A DNA stretch of 64,000 nucleotides. Source: Stakelama portus (lineage in GTDB: Bacteria > Pseudomonadota > Alphaproteobacteria > Sphingomonadales > Sphingomonadaceae). Each line of letters starts with the position of its first letter. Within the stretch, counting starts at the first letter, position 1. The translations under genes and the position numbers were made by a program. The stretch spans positions 248,001 to 312,000 of the forward strand of contig NZ_QFZL01000003.1 of the NCBI RefSeq assembly GCF_003171655.1. The letters are read 5' to 3'. This document shows positions 57,255 to 64,000 of this stretch, piece by piece. The notes beneath the pieces were generated by a model. The model had not been told where the DNA came from. It saw only the letters and a program-made list of their open reading frames with translations, and ran no database searches.

Positions 57255-58160
57255 TCAGCGCGCAAAGCGGGCGAAAAACGCCCACATCGCTTCATTGTCG
57301 GCGACCCATTCATGACCGCGCCCCTTGACCATGCGGCCGATCACCGTCGCATCGTCGCGGCAGCCATCATAATAATAGTCCACCGACACATCGCCTTCGG
57401 GCAGATAGGCGAGCGGATGGGTGCAGCCGTTGAGTTCCGCCCAGCGCCCCAGCGCGGTCAGCATCGAATATTGCCAATATCCCGCGCCACCGCCCTGCGG
57501 CGGGTTGGTATTGTCCCTGTCCCCGGCAAAGGCGAAAACCGGCATCGGGTGATCGGGAGTACAGGTCGCCGGATCGGGCCGCTGCGGATCGGATGCGAGC
57601 GGATTTCCCGAACGCAGCCCGACCACCGGCGCGATCGCCGCGAACCGGTCCGACGCGACACAGCCGAGCCATGACGTCATCCGCCCGCCGCCCGAAAGGC
57701 CGGTGGCATAAACGCGGCTGTCATCGACGCATCCCTGCGCCGCAAGAAAATCGATCGCATCGGTCAGATAGGCGACGTCATCGGGATCGTTTTCGGTCGG
57801 GATATCCCCCGTCACCGTCGGCACGCCGGGGATATTCCAGACAAAGCCATTGCCTGCCGGAATGCCCGCATCGGGCGCGGCAAGGATGAAGCCATGCGCA
57901 TCGGATGTTTGCGCAAGGTGCGAATCCGCCAGCATCGCCGCTCCGGTCGCGGTGCTGCCATGCAACAGGAAGACGAGCGGCGCACGCGGCGACACGCCCT
58001 GCGGCACATGGATCAGCATCGACCGACCGGTATCGCCGATCGCCACGCGCTGCGTCGTTCCGGCTTCGAGCGAACAGCTGGCAAAGGCTGGCGCGGCCAT
58101 GGCGGCGATTGCCCATGCTGCCCCGATCGCCATCCGGCGAAGCCAAGAAGAACCGATCAT
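57255..58160 (-). CDS. PHB depolymerase-type exported esterase (LpqC/esterase family)
   Basis: A 301-residue secreted alpha/beta hydrolase. The signal peptide ends at AFA (AIGAAWAIAAMAAPAFA). The nucleophile Ser is in the lipase box YATGLSGGGRMTSW; the oxyanion segment is LVFLLHGSTATG; acid and His lie in FAFAGDRDN and KGRGHEWVADN. Several cysteines suggest disulfides. It resembles polyhydroxybutyrate depolymerases and feruloyl esterases; the substrate is not decided. ATG 58160 gives the signal; an ATG 7 codons upstream is possible. Confidence 0.85.
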   Translation of the reverse strand: MIGSSWLRRMAIGAAWAIAAMAAPAFASCSLEAGTTQRVAIGDTGRSMLIHVPQGVSPRAPLVFLLHGSTATGAAMLADSHLAQTSDAHGFILAAPDAGIPAGNGFVWNIPGVPTVTGDIPTENDPDDVAYLTDAIDFLAAQGCVDDSRVYATGLSGGGRMTSWLGCVASDRFAAIAPVVGLRSGNPLASDPQRPDPATCTPDHPMPVFAFAGDRDNTNPPQGGGAGYWQYSMLTALGRWAELNGCTHPLAYLPEGDVSVDYYYDGCRDDATVIGRMVKGRGHEWVADNEAMWAFFARFAR

Positions 58161-58328
58161 GCTGTCAACGCTCCCAACCATCTGCCGTGCGCTATTATCG
58201 TCGGAGCGGCAACGGGCCAATGCCGAAACGCGCCGGGCCTGTGGCTGTCCGGTGCGCCGGGCGCGTCGTCACGGCTTGTAACCGGTCTGCGAAACGCCTT
58301 TATACGTTGGCGAAATAGGGAGTTTCTC

Positions 58329-59933
58329 TTGGCCGACACCACGCATGTTTCGGATGTCCTGATCATCGGTTCGGGCGCCGCCGGGCTTACCGCCGCCTTG
58401 AACCTTGCCGAACATCACAAGGTGACCGTGCTCGCCAAGGGCAAGCTCAACGAAGGCTCGACGGCCTGGGCGCAGGGCGGGATCGCCGCAGTGCTCGAAC
58501 CGGGCGACACATTCGAAAGCCATATCGAGGATACGATGATCGCCGGCGCGGGGCTCAACAACCGCGAAACGGTCGAGATGGTCGTCGAAAACGCGCCCGT
58601 CGCGATCGAGCGGCTGGCAAAGCTCGGCGTGCCGTTCAACACCGACGGCAACACGCTGCATCTGACGCGCGAAGGCGGGCACAGCCATCGCCGCATCGTC
58701 CATGTCGATGACGCCACCGGCTGGGCAGTGCAGGAGGCGCTGCTCCGCGCCGCGCATGCCCATCCCAATATCACGCTCGTCCCCGACCAGGTGGTGATCG
58801 ACCTTGCCACCAGCCGGCACGAGGAACGCTATTCGGGCGCGGGCACGGTCTGGGGCGTCTATGCCTATGACAAGGAAGCCGGGCATGTCCGCCTGTTCAC
58901 TGCGCGCGCCACCGTGCTGGCGACCGGCGGGGCGGGGCGGACCTATCTGTTCAGCACCGCGCCGCGTGGTGCGACCGGCGACGGCATCGCTATGGCGTGG
59001 CGCGCGGGATGCCGCATCTCGAACATGGAGATGATGCAGTTCCACCCGACCTGCCTCTATAATCTCGAGGTCAAGAATTTCCTGATTACCGAGGCGGTTC
59101 GCGGCGAGGGCGGGCATTTGCTGTTGCCCCCCGATGCAGGCGACGAAGCCGGATATCGCTTCATGCCCGATGTCGACGCGCGTGCAGAGCTTGCACCGCG
59201 CGACATCGTCGCCCGCGCGATCGACCATGAAATCAAGCGGCTCGGCCTCGACTATGTCCATCTGGATATCAGTCACAAGGGGCCGGAATTCGTGAAGCAC
59301 CACTTCCCGACGATCCATGCCCGGCTGCTCGACCTTGGCATCGATATGACGCGCGAGCCGATTCCCGTCGTCCCGGCGCAACATTATACCTGTGGCGGGG
59401 TGGTGGTGGATCGCCATGGACGCACCGATCTGCCCAATCTCTATGCCGCGGGCGAAGTGACGCAATCGGGGCTGCATGGGGCCAATCGTCTGGCGTCGAA
59501 CAGCCTGCTCGAATGTTTCGTGTTCGGCGAAGCGGCGGCGAACCATATCACCGCCAACTGGGGCGATTTCGCCCCGCCGCCGGCGATCCGCCCGTGGGAC
59601 GAAAGCCGCGTGGCGGATTCGGACGAGGAAGTCGTCATCAAGCAGAACTGGACCGAGATCCGCCGCTTCATGTGGAATTATGTCGGCATCGTGCGGACGA
59701 CCAAGCGGCTCGAACGCGCCGCCCACCGCATCAAGATGCTCGGCGACGAAATCGCCGATTATTACGGCCATTTCCGCGTCACGCCCGACCTGATCGAGCT
59801 GCGCAACCTGCATCAGGCGGCCGATTTGATCGTGAAGAGCGCGCTCCACCGGCATGAGAGCCGGGGGCTGCACTATACGCTCGATTATCCCGAAACGCTG
59901 GATGTCGCAGTGGATACGGTGCTGGTGCCGTGA
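58329..59933 (+). CDS. nadB: L-aspartate oxidase
   Basis: A 534-residue flavoprotein that oxidises L-aspartate to iminoaspartate, the first step of NAD synthesis. FAD loop DVLIIGSGAAGLTAALNLAE; substrate segments STAWAQGGIAAVL, HSHRRIVHV, FHPTCLYN and the HTCGG-like HYTCGGVVVD. A C-terminal helical domain follows. The start is TTG 58329 with AGGGAG six bases upstream; frames further up lie opposite the esterase gene. No nadA or nadC is beside it. Confidence 0.93.
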   Translation: MADTTHVSDVLIIGSGAAGLTAALNLAEHHKVTVLAKGKLNEGSTAWAQGGIAAVLEPGDTFESHIEDTMIAGAGLNNRETVEMVVENAPVAIERLAKLGVPFNTDGNTLHLTREGGHSHRRIVHVDDATGWAVQEALLRAAHAHPNITLVPDQVVIDLATSRHEERYSGAGTVWGVYAYDKEAGHVRLFTARATVLATGGAGRTYLFSTAPRGATGDGIAMAWRAGCRISNMEMMQFHPTCLYNLEVKNFLITEAVRGEGGHLLLPPDAGDEAGYRFMPDVDARAELAPRDIVARAIDHEIKRLGLDYVHLDISHKGPEFVKHHFPTIHARLLDLGIDMTREPIPVVPAQHYTCGGVVVDRHGRTDLPNLYAAGEVTQSGLHGANRLASNSLLECFVFGEAAANHITANWGDFAPPPAIRPWDESRVADSDEEVVIKQNWTEIRRFMWNYVGIVRTTKRLERAAHRIKMLGDEIADYYGHFRVTPDLIELRNLHQAADLIVKSALHRHESRGLHYTLDYPETLDVAVDTVLVP

Positions 59934-60751
59934 GGCCGGCCGAGCATTTGATATGGGTCGGCGACGGTCCCTTGCTCGAATATTATCACGGACATTTCGA
60001 TGCGGTCTTTGTCGCGCTGCACCCCTTCGTCTCGATAGAAGGAATGCATCCGCTCGCTTGTGAAATCGGCAGCAGTGTCGTTGAGCGATCGGAGATGCCC
60101 GAAAACATTAATCTCATCGAATACGCCGACCAATTGGGACGCGAACGGGCAGCAACAGCGAAGTTCGATTGGACCAAAACGGTCGAAGCAATGAAGCGAG
60201 ATGGTGTAACGATATTATGGAAAGAACTGGCTCGAAACGTCGGATTCGACGATCTTCGGGTCGTGGATCAGGCGCTCCGCACCAATATCCGTGGACTTCG
60301 CAAAGACCTTGAGAATCTAGCCGCGTGCGAGCGGCTGGTGGCTCATTGCATGGCAGACGGCATATTTCTTCCAACCGCCAGTGAGTTTCAGCCGGTGATG
60401 CAGCAAGGACTCGCTGAACTCTTTGCACGAACGGGTGCAGAAGCCGTGATGATGGGCGATGAGTTCGGTGATGAAACAAACCTTGGCCCATCGGCCTCGC
60501 TTACAGACTCACGCCCTTGGCGGTTCGGCTTGGAAGGTATGCCGAAATGGCCATTAAGGCGACTATACCACCCAGACGAATCGCTGCTGGCAGTAGTTCC
60601 TTGGGATCATTTTCTCACGGTATTGGCGATGACGAACGAACGGAAAGAGCAAGTCCGGCCAGAAACTTTGTTCGAAGGATTTTGGGTGGACTCGGAGACG
60701 ACGATAGACTGGTTTCTCGACGCTGCGCGACCAGTGGTGGGCCCGGAGTAA
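59930..60751 (+). CDS. Uncharacterised protein of atypical composition overlapping nadB
   Basis: A 273-residue soluble protein. It begins AEHLIWVGDGPLLEYYHGHF and DAVFVALHPFV; from memory this recalls DUF2711, but that is tentative. The C-terminal part has VPWDHFLTVLAMTNER and FEGFWVDSETTIDWF. Several 60-base lines count to about 45-55% G+C, below the neighbours, and codons rare here, such as ATA and TTA, appear together (at about 60208-60216). GTG 59930 overlaps the nadB stop as GTGA. It is probably acquired; the function is unknown. Confidence 0.75.
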   Translation: MRPAEHLIWVGDGPLLEYYHGHFDAVFVALHPFVSIEGMHPLACEIGSSVVERSEMPENINLIEYADQLGRERAATAKFDWTKTVEAMKRDGVTILWKELARNVGFDDLRVVDQALRTNIRGLRKDLENLAACERLVAHCMADGIFLPTASEFQPVMQQGLAELFARTGAEAVMMGDEFGDETNLGPSASLTDSRPWRFGLEGMPKWPLRRLYHPDESLLAVVPWDHFLTVLAMTNERKEQVRPETLFEGFWVDSETTIDWFLDAARPVVGPE

Positions 60752-60758
60752 TTTGCCC

Positions 60759-61973
60759 TCACCCCTCCGCCGATTTCCCAAGCACCAGCACCGCCACCGC
60801 CAGCAGCGTCACTGCGCCGAACAGCGCCACGCGCCACCAGCGGGTCGGCTTGGCGTCGATGATCTCCACCGCGCAGGCCGTGACCGACTGGATGCCGTAA
60901 TAGAGCACGAACGCCTTCGACGCCCACACGATCACGCCGAAGATGCTGGTCGACCAGACGATCGCGATCGATGCCCCCGCGCAGATGACATAGGCGAACG
61001 ATATCGGCACGCGCTTGAGCGCGCCGTGGAGTAACCCGCTCGCGCCGTTCATATCCGCCACCGCTGCGGACAGCTGGCTGGTCAGCGCCGCACCGATCAC
61101 GAAGATCGGGATGAAGGTGCCGACCGGGCGGAGCAGGTCGATGATGTGGGTCTCGCCTCCCTTGGACGGCAGCTGGCCGTCGAGCCATGGCGTCAGCAGT
61201 GCGATGAAGACGATATAGATGACAAAGGCAATCAGCTGCGCATTGCGCATCGTCTTCACCCGCGTTTCGCGGTCATAGCTCGCGCCCAGATAGCGCGAGG
61301 TTTCGAACCCCTGTACCAGGATGATCAGCCCGAGCAGGATCTGCACGGCCTCGAACCCATGGACATTGGCGGTCTTTTCGAACGGCAAGGTCCCCGCGAA
61401 CAGATCGGCGCCGTCGGTATAGAAGAGCGCGGCGATCACCCCGCCGATCAGCGCCAGCTTGATCCCCACCGCGCCCAGCTCGACATGCTCCAGCCAGCGC
61501 AGCCCGCCGAACAGCCCCAGCACGCCCAGCGTACCGATGATCGCCGTGGTGACGAGGCGGCCGATATCGGGATTGACGATCCCCAGCCCCTTGAGCGCAA
61601 ACGCCGAAAGCAGGTCGAGATAATAGGCGACCGACACGAAATAGGCGAAGGCCAGCGCCAGACTCGCCGCCCAGTCGAGCCAGTCGATCGCGTTCGATAC
61701 CTGATCGACCAGCATCGGTTCGGCGCGGCGGATATTCTCGCGGATCGCCATGCCGAAAATCCATGAGACGAGGCACAGTCCCGCCATGCCGAGGAACGCC
61801 CAATGCCCCGCGGCATGGCCGAGAATCGGCCCGGCGACGAGGAACCCCGACCCGATGATCGATGCCAGCGGCGTCACCGTCGCGCGCCAGATGTCGGAGC
61901 GCAGCAGCTTCGGATTGAGCGTCACCGCGGCGAACCCCAGCGCCGCCACGGCCATGATGATATTGGCGATCAC
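60759..61973 (-). CDS. Multi-pass membrane permease, APC-superfamily-like
   Basis: A 404-residue protein with about eleven hydrophobic helices. The helix-1 region TPLASIIGSGFLVAGPILG recalls the APC superfamily unwound helix (IGSGIF). Other marks are FAYFVSVAYYLDLLSAF and LLGLIILVQGFETSRYLG. The substrate is unknown; amino acids or metal ions are possible. GTG 61973 overlaps the antiporter stop by 4 bases (GTGA), so the two transporters are made together. It is convergent with the atypical gene. Confidence 0.75.
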   Translation of the reverse strand: MIANIIMAVAALGFAAVTLNPKLLRSDIWRATVTPLASIIGSGFLVAGPILGHAAGHWAFLGMAGLCLVSWIFGMAIRENIRRAEPMLVDQVSNAIDWLDWAASLALAFAYFVSVAYYLDLLSAFALKGLGIVNPDIGRLVTTAIIGTLGVLGLFGGLRWLEHVELGAVGIKLALIGGVIAALFYTDGADLFAGTLPFEKTANVHGFEAVQILLGLIILVQGFETSRYLGASYDRETRVKTMRNAQLIAFVIYIVFIALLTPWLDGQLPSKGGETHIIDLLRPVGTFIPIFVIGAALTSQLSAAVADMNGASGLLHGALKRVPISFAYVICAGASIAIVWSTSIFGVIVWASKAFVLYYGIQSVTACAVEIIDAKPTRWWRVALFGAVTLLAVAVLVLGKSAEG

Positions 61974-63172
61974 GGGTTCGCATCCTCGGGCTTGGCGAGC
62001 AGGTCGAGTTTGCGGATCAGCCAGGGCATGGTCAGCCCTTGCACGAAGATCGAGAAAGCGACCACCGCAAAGGCAACGGTAATGATCGTCTCGCGTTCGG
62101 GCACGTTCATCGGCAGCGCCAGTGCCAGGGCGAGCGCCAGCGCGCCGCGCAACCCGCCCCAGAACAGGACATGCTTGTATTTCCACGGCACGCGCAGTCT
62201 GGTCCGCGCAAAGGATGCCATCACCGGATAGACGGCGACTGCCCGTCCGATCAGCGACAACAGCGTTGCGAGTGCCGCCGCCTCGATCACTTCCAATATG
62301 TGCATTTCGACTTCACGCCCGCCGATCAGGATGAAGATCAGCGAATTGGCGAGAAACGCGACATATTCCCAATGGTTGAGCACGGCAGGGCGGCCATCGT
62401 CCGAAATCGACCCCAGAAAGCCGAAATTGCCGACGATGAGGCCCGCCGTCAGCGTCGCCAGCACGCCCGAAAAATGGAAATGCTCGGCCAGCAGGAAGCT
62501 GCCATAGGCGATCAACATGGTCAGCGTGACTTCGATCAGCCGGTCCCGGGTCCGCCCGGCGATCAGGATCAGCGGCAGCGCCACCACCGCCCCCGCCGCG
62601 ATGCCGCCGACTACGGTTTCGACCAGCTTGAGCGAGATCGCCGCCGGTCCCGCCGCGCCACCGGCGGCGATGGTGACCAGGATGGCAAAGGCGACTGCGG
62701 CGACGCCGTCGTTGAGCAGGCTTTCCGATTCGACCAGCAGGTGCAGCCGCTTTTCGACATGCATCGCCTTGAACGCCGCGATCACCGAAACCGGGTCGGT
62801 CGCTGCGATCAGCACCCCGAACAACGCCGCGCCGATCCAGCTCCACCCGGCAAACCAGTGCATGCCGATCGCGACGACCCCGGCGGCGAGCACGACGCCG
62901 AGCGTCACCAGCGCGAACAGCAACGGCAATTCGCGGCGAAACGGCTTCCACGGGATCTGGATCGCGGCTTCGAACACCAAAGGCGGCAGGAACACGAAGA
63001 AGATCAGCTCGGGCGTCAGCGGCAGTGCGATGCCCAGCGGCAGCAGCGCCAGTATAATCCCGGCGGTGACAAGCCCCACGCTATAGGGCAATTTCAGCCG
63101 ATGCGTGGCGATCGCGACCAGCGACGCAACGAACAGCAACAGGCCCAAAGTGGTTATGTCGAACGCTTCCAT
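61970..63172 (-). CDS. Na+/H+ antiporter, CPA1 family
   Basis: A 400-residue membrane protein with about eleven helices. The ion-binding motif is in IAATDPVSVIAAF and LVESESLLNDGVAAVAF; FWGGLRGALALALALALP is the CPA1 signature. It is shorter than NhaP2-type proteins and has no cytoplasmic tail. It exports Na+ or K+ in exchange for protons. It is first in a two-gene unit with the permease and divergent from the beta-lactamase. Confidence 0.9.
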   Translation of the reverse strand: MEAFDITTLGLLLFVASLVAIATHRLKLPYSVGLVTAGIILALLPLGIALPLTPELIFFVFLPPLVFEAAIQIPWKPFRRELPLLFALVTLGVVLAAGVVAIGMHWFAGWSWIGAALFGVLIAATDPVSVIAAFKAMHVEKRLHLLVESESLLNDGVAAVAFAILVTIAAGGAAGPAAISLKLVETVVGGIAAGAVVALPLILIAGRTRDRLIEVTLTMLIAYGSFLLAEHFHFSGVLATLTAGLIVGNFGFLGSISDDGRPAVLNHWEYVAFLANSLIFILIGGREVEMHILEVIEAAALATLLSLIGRAVAVYPVMASFARTRLRVPWKYKHVLFWGGLRGALALALALALPMNVPERETIITVAFAVVAFSIFVQGLTMPWLIRKLDLLAKPEDANP

Positions 63173-63294
63173 ATTCGTTCCTTATTCACCGTTCGTCGCT
63201 ATGGCATGCATTTTCGTCGCAACAACCGCCAGGACCGCTTGTTGCGAGGGGCCAATTTGCGCCATGATTTGAATGGGCAAGGGGCAGTGCCACA

Positions 63295-64000
63295 GTGATT
63301 GAGTTGGATAAGTTCACGGTCGCTCAACGCGCGATGACCATCGCGGGACTCGCTCCCGCGATGCTGGTCGGCTGTGCGGTACATCAATCGCCGACGGCGG
63401 CGGGCTATGTGCCCGTACCCGAATATGCGGTGCGGATGCCCGTGCCGACGCCTTCTCCCGTCCCCACTCCCACGCCGCCGCCGCCGCCCGAAGCACCCGC
63501 CGGACTGTTGTCGACGATCACTGCGCTCGAAAGCCAGTTCGACGGCATTGTCGGCATTGCCGTCACCAGCGTCGATGAAGGCTGGAGCGTCGCCGCCAAT
63601 GGCGAACGCCGCATGCCGCAGCAGAGCGTCAGCAAGCTGTGGGTGGCGATGACCGTACTCGATTATCGCGATCAGGGCCGGCTGTCGCTCGACGATCCCT
63701 ATACGGTGACAAAGGCCGATCTGACGGTGTTTCACCAGCCGGTCGCGACGCTGATCGGCGAGAACGGCTATCCGACGACGATCCGCGAATTGCTCCGCCG
63801 CGCGCTGACCAACAGCGACAATACCTGCAACGACATCCTGCTTCGCTATGTCGGCGGGCCGGATTCGGTCCGCGACTTCATCAGCCGCAAGGGGCTGGGC
63901 GCGATCCGTTTCGGCCCGGGCGAGCGGCTGCTTCAGGCGGGCACCGCCGGGCTCGAATGGCGGCAGGAATATTCGATCGGCCGCGCCTTTTATCAGGCGC
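63295..64000 (+). CDS. Class A beta-lactamase-type serine hydrolase, lipoprotein (3' end beyond window)
   Basis: The first 235 residues are seen. A signal with lipobox LVGC (Cys27) is followed by a Pro/Thr/Val-rich linker (about 38-70) and then the hydrolase domain. Ser111 and Lys114 form SVSK, and SDN is at 174-176 (TNSDNTCND), both typical of class A enzymes. The KTG motif would lie outside the window. It could hydrolyse beta-lactams or act on cell wall. GTG 63295 is chosen because ATG 63334 would cut the basic signal start. Confidence 0.85.
   Translation, partial: MIELDKFTVAQRAMTIAGLAPAMLVGCAVHQSPTAAGYVPVPEYAVRMPVPTPSPVPTPTPPPPPEAPAGLLSTITALESQFDGIVGIAVTSVDEGWSVAANGERRMPQQSVSKLWVAMTVLDYRDQGRLSLDDPYTVTKADLTVFHQPVATLIGENGYPTTIRELLRRALTNSDNTCNDILLRYVGGPDSVRDFISRKGLGAIRFGPGERLLQAGTAGLEWRQEYSIGRAFYQA

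Overview
The window looks like the replication-origin end of an alphaproteobacterial chromosome, most likely a sphingomonad (Sphingomonadales). The reasons are the high G+C, the many 4-base ATGA/GTGA gene overlaps, alphaproteobacterial families such as DUF1491, DUF6489, DUF3576, DUF1674 and zf-CHCC, and the order dnaQ-coaE-aroE-maf-ppsR / gap / hemE, which is the order that flanks the Caulobacter origin. No dnaA, rRNA, phage or insertion sequence is visible. The species is inferred; no 16S is present.

Layout. 1-5765 is a minus-strand block: an exported protein cut by the window edge, DUF1491, a thioesterase, ptsN and hpf (nitrogen-PTS and ribosome hibernation), then dnaQ, coaE, aroE, maf and ppsR. 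5766-6079 is the predicted oriC, with DnaA-box-like 9-mers, an AT-rich stretch beside hemE, and seven GANTC (CcrM) sites. On the plus strand follow hemE, hemJ, a small exported protein, rho and a TerC-type membrane protein. 10134-16662 holds a dienelactone hydrolase, DUF6489, and the tRNA-modification and partition cluster mnmE-mnmG-rsmG-parA-parB with three parS sites; a fourth lies at 34.6 kb. 16697-21176 (minus) is DUF3576-leuS-lptE-holA.

21.3-32.5 kb carries an exported protein of unknown role, a thiE-like gene, yggS, a HAD phosphatase, xth-ribA, ftsK-lolA, a UbiH-type hydroxylase, and cnoX with a Lon-domain protein. tRNA-Gly(GCC) is at 32635. 32.8-45.4 kb holds an AI-2E-family permease, DUF72, a GreA/B-like factor, an outer-membrane barrel, a GNAT, glutaryl-CoA dehydrogenase, the haem cluster hemC-hemD with a mitofilin (Mic60)-like gene, then divergent tsaD-gpsA-DUF1697, the succinate dehydrogenase assembly factor DUF1674, htpX and rsmB. 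45.4-51.3 kb has rpe, a heparinase II/III-family protein, a GMC oxidoreductase, and glnK-amtB behind a clear sigma-54 promoter.

51.4-64 kb (mostly minus) has DUF2007, a flavin-split-barrel protein, arylamine N-acetyltransferase, tldD, DUF3224 with a probable CTG start, zf-CHCC, a paralogue of the 7.6 kb small exported protein, an orphan ABC ATPase, an unknown protein, a PHB-depolymerase-like esterase, nadB, a gene of unlike base composition overlapping nadB, a permease/antiporter pair, and the 5' part of a class A beta-lactamase lipoprotein.

Most of the window is housekeeping. The least ordinary signals are the methylation-site cluster and palindrome in oriC, the spread of parS sites inside coding sequence, apparently leaderless promoters, the haem-linked mitofilin gene and the atypical gene after nadB.
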